From positions 1,302,001 to 1,366,000 of the forward strand of contig JAYKKR010000001.1 of assembly GCA_036971615.1 (NCBI GenBank): a stretch of 64,000 nt of DNA. Reading direction: 5' to 3'. Under the pieces are notes generated by a model. The model was given only the letters and a program-made list of their open reading frames with translations. It made no database searches and was not told the origin of the DNA. Source of the stretch: Amyloporia xantha (taxonomy: Eukaryota; Basidiomycota; Agaricomycetes; Polyporales; Adustoporiaceae). Numbering within the stretch: position 1 is the first letter of the stretch; every line of letters starts with the position of its first letter. Shown here piece by piece: positions 1 to 11,179 of this stretch. A program made the translations under genes and the position numbers.

Positions 1-2059
1 ACATACGTCTGCACTTCTGACGCAGTCAGAGGCGGATATTGTTCCAACTCGCAACTCGGTCGGTTCATCATTGACCTACCGGGAGACAGGTCTCTGAACG
101 AAACGAGCTTCTGGTCCGCAAGAGTGAGCTTCCCCCGCAACGGAACAACATCCACCCTCTCGCCTTCTTCGGACGCTAAATCAAGTGGGTTTTGGGACAA
201 TCCTGAGGGGAATCCTACACCTCCCGAGGGTAACTACACAACTCCCTGGCGTCGTGATGTCGCTCTGCTGGACAGGCACAGCAAGCGTCAAGCCTTAAAC
301 CCGAATCATTCCGGAATTCTAGCATATATACACGACCAATTCAGTACAATGTTCGCAAGACTGGATACTACTGTGTCGGTACGATCTTATTCTTTTTCAC
401 CTCCGTCAGATTGCCTCATAGCTATTTCACCATTCAGCAATCGTTCCAGTTACTGTATTGCCAAATTCGGCTCGTCAAGCTTCCACCGACGTTCCTTACC
501 ATCCTTCATACACTGGCACCGTTTTCTTTCGCAACACTTTCGGTGGCAAACTTCCAGCGACGGATTATCCAAAAGTTAACGTGAGTTCCATGATTGCTTC
601 CTGCTACCGTCTCAACAACGCATCCCTTCAAGTTCTACTTTGCGATGTTCATAGTGTACACTGCGGTAGCATGCGGCTGGGGCTGGCTTTGTTACCAAAA
701 CTTTCAGGACCTTCTTCCGATCCAGGTAGGTATCTCAGATAGCTTATGGCTATAAGTCTTTACTGATCGCATGCAGTACTACCTATCCAGCCTGTTGGGC
801 TTTCTCATCATCGAGATGGTTGCGAACTGGGGTAAATGTCCCCTTAAGAAGGACTGACTCGGCGTACTGACTTCAAAATTTAAAGGATACTATCGCTATC
901 TGAATGCTCACGGGAAAGGCGCTGCATCAACCGTCTTCCTAATTGTTGGTTAGTGAAATGTGTAAAAAGAAGTAGTCAGACAAGCTGAGCTGCACTTTAG
1001 TGGCCATCCTGGATGCCGGTCGTAATGCTCTCTCATTCTTTCTGCTGCTCATTGTATCGCTTGGCCTGAGTGTCGTTCGCGAAAATCTCGGCAAGACGAT
1101 GCTCAAGTGTCAAGGGCTCGCTGCTGCCCACTTCCTGTTCGGAGGTGTGTCTATGGCGCATTTCTCGGAGGCAGTGCTGCAGTGCTGATAATTATTGCGC
1201 AGTGTTATATGCGGTCGGCATAGTTGAACTTGAGATGGAGTCAACGTCCGGTCTGGTGCTATTGATCTTCGTTATACCGTTGGCATTCACTCTCAGTGGT
1301 TTCCTGCTATGGATATTGTATGCTCTCAATGGTGCGCGGCAGTCTACGAGTTTAGTCTGGCTTTACTAATGACTATTGCAGCTACCATCTCGCAGCTAGC
1401 AGCACGAAAGCAACACTACAAGCTTTCCATGTTCAGATGGCTACATCGCATCCTCTTGATGACAGTGCTTGTCATCGCAGTCTTCTTTGTTGTATCTTCC
1501 CTGACCTTCTCAGGACGTCTCGCGGAAGGTAAGTTGCCTTACGTTCTGTAGGTGATTGTTCTCACAGTAGACGTTACTCATCCGGTGCAGACTACGGTGC
1601 TAAGTCATGGAAAGTTCAATGGTGGCTTCTTGATGGCTGGTTGGCGCTCCTCTATTTGGTCGATTTCATAGCCATCGCGTACTTGTGGCGTCCATCTCCC
1701 AACAACAGAAGATACGTCTTACATTTATCTATCAATCGAATACTGACTAATTTCCGCCGATATCTACGCTGGCTATGTTCGATGAGCTTGCCCAAGACCC
1801 TGATGACGCTGAGGATTACGATTTGGAATCACTACAACGACACGCAGAGGCAAGGGCGGTAGTAGACGGCGATGATGACGCAGCGACTTTGGTTGGGCAT
1901 CGGGGACCCGGTTCCATCGCTGAGGACGCGGTTGTGTTTGACATCGGAGAAGAGGAAGGCGATGACGACGAATCTACTACCCATAAAAAGTATCGAGCAG
2001 GGGCGGGGCACGAAGACGGCGAAGATCATGAGAGGGAAGGCTTGATGAAGGACGATTAG
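1..2059 (+). CDS. Lung seven-transmembrane (Lu7TM/PTM1-like) protein, 5' partial
   Basis: The gene enters the window already in frame and ends at the TAG at 2057-2059. The first ~600 bases encode a lumenal/extracellular region with Cys and N-glycosylation-type NET/NYT sites. It is followed by conserved text around GWGWLCYQNF, then a run of hydrophobic segments between ~640 and 1760 broken by short introns (e.g. GT at 725, 1530). The C-terminal tail (1775-2059) is very acidic, DD/EE-rich and cytosolic in type, with the ATLVGH motif that I associate with fungal PTM1/YHL017W-like proteins. The family (Lu7TM/GOST) acts in Golgi-endosome trafficking in yeast; the role here is inferred. Its stop lies 83 bp from the convergent RPB2 stop. 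This gene is one I recall as linked to the HD mating-type locus in other mushrooms. Family call is firm; exact exon borders and start are not. Confidence 0.82.
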
Positions 2060-2141
2060 AGTACATGTGCTCAACGGTCGTTACATTACTTCGCGTCATT
2101 TGTAGTATACATGCAAGATATCTCGGAGAATGTCGTGATAA

Positions 2142-5100
2142 TTAATCTCTGATTCGCCCTGTAGATACCGTGTACAGACGTGCTGCAATGTTCATGCTTT
2201 GCAGCTCCTAAAGATAAAGCCAAAGGGTCAGCGACGAGATGTGATGGGACAAATTTTTATGCGTACCTGAAACAGTAACTTGGCGGCATAAGGGATATAA
2301 AGTTGTGAGCATGCTGTCTTGTTTTTACATGACCGGCACTCGAACGTTTGCTTTTTCTGGAAGGACAAAAGTGAGTGGACAGTTGCAGTGATATTTTGCT
2401 AACTTACCAGGTTCGCGATAGCCGTTAGCCCGCAACTAAAAAATAAGTCAGTCGGGAGATATGTAGCTACATCACCAAGTGGCTTACATATCACAAACGT
2501 GCAGCCGGTATGCATCACTGGCCTCGAAAAGACGTTCCTTCAGGAAAGCCGCGACACCATGCGATATCATACAATCACGCTCCATCTCTCCGAATCGAAG
2601 ACCACCATCACGACTACGACCCTCGACAGGTTGTCTCGTGAGGATCTGCACGGGTCCTCTCGCACGAGAGTGAATCTTGTCGTCTACCATGTGCTTCAGT
2701 CGCTGGTAGTAGGTCGGGCCCAGATAAACTTGAGCTTGGAGCTTGCGACCAGTGTGTCCATGGTACATGACTTCCAGACCACGAGATTGGTATCCCTTTT
2801 GCCGTAGGAATTGGGAGACTGATTCAACAGTTAAATCGGTAAATGGTGTAGCGTCGCCTTCATTCCCGATGAGAGTCGCAACCTTCGACAATAGACACTC
2901 CACTAAATGCCCGATGGTCATACGAGATGGGATGGCATGGGGGTTGATGATGATGTCTGGGGTGATTCCTTCGCCAGTGAAGGGCATGTCCTCCTGGCGG
3001 TACGTAATACCAATCGTACCCTTCTGACCATGGCGAGAAGCAAATTTATCACCAATCTGAGGGATGCGGGTCGATCGAACGCGAATCTTGACGAATTTCT
3101 GACCTTCAGCATTGGTGGTGATCAGAACCTGGTCAATGATGCCGCTCTCGGTACTCTTCAGAGGGGTAGACACGTCCCGCCTAGTGTGCGCCCTTGTCCG
3201 CTGACCCAGCTCTTCGCTGTCAGGTGGTATAGGTGCCGTCTTTCCAATGATGATGTCCTCCCCATTGACACCGGTCCCCGGGGCGATGAGACCATCATCT
3301 TCGAGCTTATCGTACGTGCCGTGTTTCATACGAAGGGTATTCTCTCGCGTCGGCTTCTCGAATTCCTCGAGTTGCTGTATGCCACTCTTCTTCTCCAGAT
3401 CCATGTAGCTGCGGTAGTACATACTCCGGAATAGACCACGATCAATGGAGCTTTGGTTCATGATAACGGAATCTTCTTGGTTGTATCCACTATAACAGAG
3501 AATCGCGACGACGGCATTCTGACCTGCAGGCAGTTCTCGGAACCGCAAATATTCCATGGAGCGAGTAGTCGCTAGAGGCTTTTGCGGGTAGTAGAGGATA
3601 TTCGCCATCGTGTCCATTCGGACCAGGAAGTTGGTGAGATAGATACCCATGGCTTGCTTACCCATGGCAGATTGGTAGGTATTACGAGGAGACTAGAGAG
3701 ATGTGAGGATCTCGCAGACAAAGCATGTGACCGAGACATTTACCTGATTGTGATCGGGGAACGGAATAATACTAGCACACACACCTAAGATCATACTGGG
3801 ATGGATTTCGCAGTGTGTCCAGGTGTGCGTGTTGGTACCGGCCTTTAGACGCGCGGCAGGATCGAATTCGTCGTTCGCATGAGGATCGACACCTCCGGAT
3901 TGGAGTCTTGAGTTCTCCAGATCCTCGGGCGTCATGGAGATCATGACAGTCTCCTCTTCTTCTGCATCCAGCAACTCGATCACACCACCTTTGACCAACT
4001 GATCCCACTTGTACGGTTTGCCCTCTTCATCATTGCCGTCATTCAGGTACTTGATGTGCTTCTTGCCCAGTAGTAGCTGTTGGTTCTCAACGATGAACAA
4101 GGGTCGACATACACGACCTGCGTCTGTGTATAGACGAAGTTCCCTTTCGCGAATATCTCGAACGACTGATACTTCTGGACTGATATCGTCCTTCCTTCGC
4201 AGCTTCTTGATCGTCTTCACAAGGTTAGCAGGGTCACGGTGAACTCCCATCCACACACCGTTCACGAAGACCTTCGTGCATGGCGTCGCGGAATGTGCAT
4301 TCTCCTCGAGCGATTCGAGACCCCACTCCTCCAGGAACTCGATGACAGGAGCTGAAAGAGAACCGACAGAGATACACGACATGAGTGACAAATTCTTGAC
4401 AAGACCACAAGCTTGTCCTTCGGGGGTTTCCGCTGGACATACCATGCCCCAGTGCGTGTTGTGTAACTGACGAGGTTTCGCAATTTTGCCCTCGCGTCCG
4501 AGAGGGGTATTACACCGACGCAGATGCGACAAAGTAGATGCGTAGGTGTATCTGTTCAATACCTGAGATACACCAGCCTTTGACGCCATTGACTTTTTCT
4601 GGTCACCCCAATTCCCTGTGGCAAGAGAGTACTTGAGTCCGTTTGTAATTGTGTTGTGCTTAACAGCCAAGTTTAAGTTGAACTCTTTGTGAGTTTCAAC
4701 ACACTGCGAATAATCATAAATATCACAGCAGCACTTGAAAGTAAAAGTGGAATACCTTTTGCAGATATCGGTACACATCCTTCGTCAATTTACGGAAGAG
4801 CATACGGAACAAATTCGCCAACAGGGGGCCGGCCAGGTCCAGCCTCTTCTTCCCGAAGTGATCACGATCGTCCAGGTCTCTGCGCTCCATCGCCGCAAGT
4901 AACAGTCGATGAATCATGTACCCGAAGAAGTAGGCTTTCTTAGACTCGGAGCCTTCAGCCATAGAGACGTGAGGAAGCATTTCCTTCTGCAAGATTTCCT
5001 GCGCATATCTCAATCGACGTTCACGGTTCAGACCAGTGGTCGTCCCACGGTTTCCGATGAAGTCCAAAGCAACCTGGACCCGTGTTAACGTTAAGATAAC

Positions 5101-6305
5101 AGGATGAAGTCAGTATACGAACCTCGCGATCCTGGATCACGAAGCCGTCGTCAATACATGGCTTGAGCATCTCTAGCATTTGTGCGTCTTGCATGTCGTA
5201 GCAAATGTGCTCAAGGATGTCACGATCTGAAATAACACCCAGCGCACGGAAAACGACCCAGATGGGAATGTCAACCTTGATGTAAGGTATCGTTGCCTTC
5301 ATAACATTTCCTAACTTGTCACCAGAAAAGATGTCAACAACGTCTTCCAAGGTTGTCTACAGGGTAAACTCACCGAGCGCTCCTGGTTCCGGTGGTACAG
5401 TTTCACCTGGAATTGACTGATCGTTTTTCCACCTCGCTCGACAGCGCTACGAATCTCTGCGAGGAAACTGATCGGGGACGGTTGGGCTTTGGCGAAGACA
5501 TATACATGGTTGGTCGCCATGCGTTCTTGGGCAATGAGCACTTTCTCGGACCCGTTGATAATGAAGTACCCTCCAGAGTCAAATGGGCATTCGTTGAGAT
5601 CATATAATTCGTCGTCGTTCAACTCATGGAGGATGCAGAATGACGACCGAAGCATGATCGGAACCTGAACGACATATAGGCATCAGAGTGTAGAGCCGGG
5701 CATGTTCCGGGCGCACCTTTCCAATCCAAACCTTCCTCGTGTCTTCAGGGTTCTCTTCCTGCTCAGCCTCCCAAACCATGTCACCGGTAAGGCTGTCTGG
5801 GTCCTCCCTTCCAATCAAGACCTGTTTTTTCATTTCGATATATAGCGGCGCGGAGTACGTCAAATTCCGCAATCGAGCCTCCTGTGGGAAGACAGGTACG
5901 ACTGAACCATCTGCTTCTGTCACAGTTGGTCTCGACAAGTAAATTTGCCCAAACTTGATTTCGTAGCGCCGGTTCACATCCCCGGTGTGTCCCGTATGTT
6001 GGTCGCTCTGGTCAAGAATGAGATCGGCGTTTTCGTCGACGAGTTCCTGCATTGTGTTTTGCACGAACTCGTCGAAGGAGTCTAGCTGTTGTCGGACCAG
6101 CCCTTTCTGGTCGAAGAAGCTGGTGATAACTGTCCAACAATCCTCCTGCGTGATCTCTTCATACTCCTCGTCCTCGTCCTCAAAGCCATATCCGGTTTCG
6201 TCAATATAGGTGCTCTGAGTGGGGTCAAAATCAGCAGCTTAAAAATAATGGTCAACTACAAGTGTTACTCCGATGAGATTGTCAGCGAGACATACCTTGG
6301 CTCAT
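2142..6305 (-). CDS. RPB2: DNA-directed RNA polymerase II second largest subunit RPB2
   Basis: This is the core catalytic-cleft subunit of RNA polymerase II, nuclear. Read on the minus strand, translation starts at 6305 (MSQ, split by an intron) and continues with an acidic N-terminus ([13 protein letters not shown]). About ten further exons follow. The fork/protrusion region lies at ~6240-4700, the hybrid-binding domain at ~3660-2490 with the signature [12 protein letters not shown], and the C-terminal zinc-binding clamp is built from HVCDICGL and FECRSCKN in three tiny exons. Splicing GAT-AT to TTGCGGG at 2484/2448 restores HVCDICGL, and the last exon ends ARLYT...RIRD with TAA at 2142-2144. 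No stop or frameshift was seen outside introns. The length fits the ~1250-residue family. RPB2 is a housekeeping gene reported near MAT-A in several Agaricomycetes. Confidence is very high for identity. Confidence 0.97.
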
Positions 6306-6647
6306 GTTTGAAGGCAACCGTGAGTGTCACGGATAAGTAAGTGCAAGAGACTCAAGGGGGAAGCAGAAAAAGAACGCAAGAAACAAGATTACACGAGCGG
6401 AACAGGCGAACAGTGGGTGGCAGGTGGTTAGACGACTCCGAGCCGCTACCACTGAGTTGTCTCTGGTTCAATATTGGCGCTGACCAAGCACTGGCCGCTT
6501 GTTTACAGTTGTTGTGGCAGTCGCGCAACAGCGATTGGGATTGACATGTGTCACGGTCAGGGCGCTGCATGTCACACTAGTGACGAGACGCGTCGTGCGC
6601 CACGAAGTTTGATGACCGTGCCTCACTATCGACGTCCACATAACCCA
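6306..6647. other. Intergenic, RPB2 upstream region
   Basis: This 342-bp stretch lies between the RPB2 start and the broken F-box gene. It must carry the RPB2 promoter. I see no clear TATA box and no supported ORF; the short ORFs here have no recognisable domain. Confidence 0.4.
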
Positions 6648-7370
6648 ATGGGCACACTTCATCGTCCATATCTTGACATGTTCCCTAACGAGTTTATGCT
6701 GGAGATTATCTGTGGCCTCGGTGTACGAAAGAATATTATATGTCCTATCGCAGGTGAACGGCCGTCTGCGCGCGTTGACTTTGCCGTTGCTGGCGCGAGA
6801 AATTGTAGTTCCAGCATCGGAAGAAATTCTTGCAGCGGTTCTTGAATTTGAGCAACCAAGAAGGGAACTTGTAAGCTACATCCGGTGGGTATTGAGATCT
6901 CACCGCGTATTTCTACCTGCTTATATCTAAATTGAAAATGCCCTAGTATCTCCAAAACTGCCTACTCTGTTAATCCGATGAAGGCATCTCGTTCGGCTTC
7001 GACGAGCTGCATCCGTGGATAACCTATCACTACCGAATGTTACAGTTCGAAGGGATGGTGCCAGTGTTACGGGCCATCCTCGGTGAGGACTTCGACTTTG
7101 AAGCGAATGCACACGACCGACATGTCCTAATTCAAGCATGGGAGACACGCAACCTACCGCGTCGCAGCGAGGATGCATCAGCTTGCAGAATGCTACCCTA
7201 GCTTGGAGGAGATCGACTGGTATCCTGTAGGACCACAAATCATAGGTTCACCAGTGCGGTGGCTGCCTGTGTGGAAGATTTGCAGAAAGAAGATCGGGAA
7301 TAAAGTGCGCATGATGATTGGGGATCTCGCATTCAAGGGATGCATCAAGGGAATCCAGTTCCTTTCTTAA
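6648..7370 (+). pseudogene. Broken F-box protein gene, paralogue of the 21.2-23.2 kb gene
   Basis: Translations from this strand match three separate pieces of the intact F-box gene at 21244-23245. The N-terminus has an F-box-like start (LDMFPNEFMLEII versus FDRLPNELVLEVI), then, in another frame, YVLSQVNGRLRALTLPLLAR versus YVLSQVNRRLHALILPILAR. The C-terminal part has GISFGFDEL, ILGEDFDFEA, HDRHVLIQAWE and, after another frame change, CYPSLEEIDWYPVGP and MMIGDL. The LRR-like middle, well over 1 kb in the intact gene, is missing. At least two frame changes plus the internal deletion make it non-coding as it stands. It is a dispersed duplicate about 15 kb from its relative and on the opposite strand. 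F-box proteins normally recruit substrates to SCF ubiquitin ligases; no activity is expected here. Confidence 0.78.
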
Positions 7371-7853
7371 CTCTCGTTGGTCCAGAGCGAGAGGTTGTCC
7401 TTTCGCAGCTCGACATGGTATGTTAGCGGTCCACGTTCTCCAAGCGGCCGGCTTTTTTCCCGACATCATTTTGCTTGCTATAGGGTGCGATTGTTGATGC
7501 GCAGTGAGGGCAGAGGTTCCTCAGAATTGTGAGAGTTTTTCTTGCTTGATCATATGATGTACCTCTTATCATGCCAATTGCTGAGATTGTTTATGGAGCA
7601 TTTACCAAAAGATACACATTACTTCATCTGGTTTGCTAGTGTCTACGCAACCTTATTATCGTGTTTGCAACAATGGTAATCCGTCCATATCTCCCCCACC
7701 GATACCTCTCGCTTCCAGTTTCTCTCTAAGCTATGGTGATCCTCAGACTTGGAATTGCCATCTAGGCAGGCAGCGCCTTGAAGAGACTGTTCATTTTCTG
7801 CTTCGCACTGCTGGCGTAGGCACCCTGTCAAGGAAACATCAGTGTCATCCGAG
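7371..7853. other. Intergenic, no feature seen
   Basis: This 483-bp AT-leaning spacer lies between the F-box pseudogene and the convergent end of the FN3K-like gene. The ORFs here are short, and I see no repeat or RNA gene. Confidence 0.3.
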
Positions 7854-8956
7854 CTACCGTTGGTCAATGGCACGCACTCCGAACAATACGGTGTGATTCA
7901 GATAGTGATAAAGCTCGTACAGATCACCACGGAGCTCATATTGGTCTTCCGGTTCGGACTTCGGTAAGTATTCGTGGTACGTCTTGAAGAATGACGCAGG
8001 GATTCCGCCAAAGATTCTCGCAATCGCCAGACTGAGGATTGTGATTCAAATCATGGTGAACAGGTTACATCCCATGCTTCAATTTTTCACTCACTCTGCT
8101 TCGTTGTGACCAAAGTACGAAGAAGGGTCGAAGATTACAGGCTGCCCCGACTTCCTATTAGTTCCTGTGTTTCCGCTCTGCAGGAGATAGGTCAGATTTA
8201 TACTTGAAGTAAGTTGTGCTATCGTGCCATTTACCCATAGGTCACCATGCAGAAGGACTGGCTGGATTACAAGGGGGCCAAGCAGAGCAGGGATCACTCT
8301 GGAGATGGCAGTCAGAAAGGCCTAGCGAAACAACAGAGTGCAATACCATACCGTTTCCGTACCTCTTCTCCTTGCTTACATAGGCCCTCGTATCCTCCCT
8401 GGTTCTTCAACAAATCCAGCAAGCTACCTAGGAGTGCGTCGAAGCACTTGTCCCACGAATCGAACCAGCCATTTTCCTGTCTTGTCCTGCCGCAATAGGT
8501 GGGCACATGGAAACCGAATCCGTCGGTGCTCTTGTAGCCATGCATCTCCGTCGCAAGCCTCTTTGCAAGGACTTTGGCAGCGCTCTCCGATAGCGGCCCC
8601 ATGTCTATGTACTCCGACAGGAAATACGGCTTCCCGACCTCGCGCTCTGTCTCTGCCGTGTCCTTGTCAATCACGCCGCATGAAATCAGGCGGGGAGCGA
8701 GGCCCGGGGCAGCGATATGCATAGCCCTAAGCGATTCTGCCTCTCCGATGTACTGCTCCTTTTCGCTAGGGGAGCCTATCTTTCCGACGTAGCCGGCTCC
8801 AGAGGACGACTGGATGGGAGGCGACGAGGAAGCAGTGACTGTAGCATCTGGTTCTTCGTTCTTGATACTCTGCACGAAGACGCGGTGGACGTGAGCGGGC
8901 ATGGTTGCTTGTCGGAGGAGTCTATGTACGCTGGAGAACGGATGGACCATGACCAT
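7854..8956 (-). CDS. Fructosamine-3-kinase / ketosamine-3-kinase-like protein
   Basis: Predicted cytosolic protein-repair kinase of the FN3K family, which phosphorylates the sugar of glycated lysines so that the adduct falls off. The minus-strand reading has the family landmarks in order: GYVGKIG-like Lys strand, GEAESLRAM, SEYIDMGPL, LATEMHG and FGFHVPTYCGRT. After an intron come VIPALLGPLVIQPVLLHGDLW and, after a second intron, SGN, restoring the catalytic HGDLWSGN. Then come PVIFDPSSYFGHNEAD, which carries the metal-binding Asp, and a C-terminus with FGGIPASFFKTYHEYLPK and YELYHYLNH. Stop TAG is at 7854-7856, start ATG at 8956; an upstream exon cannot be excluded because an AG acceptor-like site lies just before it. 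Introns are 50-75 nt. Not one of the genes usually cited for MAT-A synteny. Confidence 0.88.
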
Positions 8957-9178
8957 AGGCCGAGCGTGGGCAGCTACACCAGGTCATGACGTACTTTCGT
9001 AATGCCGATTAGATTTGATCGAGTAGTACTTATACGATCACCCGTCTCGATTACAAGATGTCGCCATGCTCTGTCATCCTCGCACTGGATGCTCTCTGTT
9101 ATCCGGCCCATTGCACTTGTTACTCATCCCCCTCTTAGGCTAGCTCTACGTGCAAGCTTGAGATACAAGTCTACTGCC

Positions 9179-10855
9179 ATGGCCTTCTACAAAAGCGTAC
9201 CTGACGCGGATCAGTTCTATCCTCTCAATGAACCTGCAATCGGCGCGGCTTTTCCAGAGGTAACAATCCTTGTCTAAATTGTGTTGTTTAACGTAGATCG
9301 GTTGACGCAACTGACCTTAAACAGACCGTCTACCCTCAGAATGCCAAATTACCTGTTCTGTTCCAGCCGCTGACGCTGAAGGGGGTCACATTTAAGAACA
9401 GGATCTTTGTCGTGAGTAGAATTAAGCAATAATTACGAACAGTGAGCGTTGATCAACTATCCTGTGCAGGCGCCGATGTGTCAGTACAGCTCAGACAACG
9501 GGCATGCAACGGATTGGCACTTGGTTCACATCGGGGTGGGTTTAGCTTTTGACAGCCCCTCGTAGGGACCCTTGCTCATGGTACGGCGACCGGGTTATGT
9601 TAGGGATACGCGACCCGCGGCGTTGGAGGAATCTGTCTGGAAGCTACAGCAGTTGTCCCTGAAGGGCGTATCTCCCCGCAGGATGCAGTGAGTGCCCAAC
9701 TCGATCTAGATATCCGCCTTAGCCCGACCTTTCTCGCCCCAAGGGTCTCTGGACCGACAGCCAAATCGCACCCCTCCAGCGCATCGTCAACTTCGCGCAC
9801 GCTCACGGGACCCCGATCGGCGTCCAGCTCGCGCACGCAGGCAGGAAAGCGTCCACCCTCGCGCCGTGGGTGCACTCCGACGCAGCCCACAGCCACGTCG
9901 CCAAGTCGTGGGTCTCTCCGAAGGAAGACGGCGGGTGGCCGGACGAAGGTACCCGTTCATGCCGTTTCCGCCTTCCTTCTCATGGTCTAAAAATATGCAG
10001 TGTATTCCGCCAGTGACCTGCCCTTCTCGGAAGATTATCCCAAGCCCAAGGCGATGGACGAAGCCCATATGGCCTACGTCGAGGACGCCTGGCTTAAATC
10101 CGTAGAGCGCTGCAAAACCCTCGGCTGTATGTTCCGTTCCTATTCCACTCCTCATATCCCCTGACCTGGTCTAATTCCGGCGCGCATAGTCGACTTCATC
10201 GAGATCCACGGCGCCCATGGCTACCTCATGCACCAATTCCTCTCCCCGCTTTCCAACAAGCGCACTGATGCCTACGGCGGCCAGTCCCTTGAGAACCGTC
10301 TTCGCTGGCCCCTCCGTCTCATATCGCGTATTCGCGCTGCGTGGGACAAGCCGTTATTCGTCCGCCTGAGCGCGACCGACTGGGCGGAGGGCCCCGAGAA
10401 AGGCCCGGACGGCGAGTGGAAGCAGTGGGGGATCGAGCAGACGAAGGTGTTCGTGGGCGAGATGGAGAAGATCGGTGTGGACCTGATCGACTGCAGTACG
10501 GGCGGGCTGTGGGTGCAGCAGAAGATCTCACTCGGGCCTGGTTACCAGGTAAGTGTCCCCATTCAGGATCCCAAGTCATGCCGTATTCATGAGCTCCGCA
10601 CAGGTTCCCTTCTCCGAGGCGATCAAGAAGGCGTACCCGAACATGCCCGTCGGGACGGTAGGATTGATCACAGAGCCAGACCAGGCCGAGTCCTATCTGA
10701 AGGGTGGCAAGGCCGACGCGATTTTCCTCGCTCGAGAGCTCATCCGCACGCCCCACTGGCCGCTGGTCGCCGCGCAGCAACTGGGCGTCGCTATCAAGCC
10801 GGCGAACCAGTACGAACGAGGCTGGGTAGACATAATCACGCCTGCGAAAGCGTAG
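9179..10855 (+). CDS. NADH:flavin oxidoreductase / old yellow enzyme (YqjM/NamA type)
   Basis: FMN-dependent ene-reductase of the OYE family. Exons join cleanly at GT-AG introns near 9259, 9412, 9537, 9688, 9951, 10128 and 10549. The protein runs [86 protein letters not shown] and [12 protein letters not shown], then a C-terminal TIM-barrel strand with [12 protein letters not shown] and the end [10 protein letters not shown]. These are the classic YqjM-like substrate and FMN-binding blocks, and APMCQY carries the modulating Cys. I chose ATG 9179 (MAFYKSV) because it starts the conserved protein. The frame is open upstream to 9002, with other ATGs whose extra N-terminus looks like a mitochondrial presequence (see findings). 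Convergent with the ABC1 kinase gene. Confidence 0.92.
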
Positions 10856-11179
10856 AATACCACTAGAAGATCGAATGTTGTGATAAGAGATGGTGTTAGA
10901 AGTCATACAATGTGTAGCGATATGGTGATCTAGTCGAGCTCGTTGGGAAATAAAAAGAATATTTGCTGGTAAGAACGCCTTTGGGCGAACATGCGTCAGG
11001 CAGGGGAAAGTATAATCTGTATGATTTGAGACAAGAAGACGTAAGATTGTAGTGTATCGCGATCAAGATGTCATTATGGTAGGATGCTTTGAATGCTTTC
11101 CAATGGGTTGTATCTACTACCGTGAGTCTGGTCCATTGCATTGTGATATACATAATTGCTGGATTGATTGCTCTAAATG
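10856..11179. other. Convergent 3' spacer
   Basis: 324 bp between the stops of the OYE gene (plus) and the ABC1 kinase gene (minus). It should hold both 3' untranslated regions. AT-rich stretches such as aaataaaaag near 10948 could serve in polyadenylation. No gene was seen. Confidence 0.35.
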
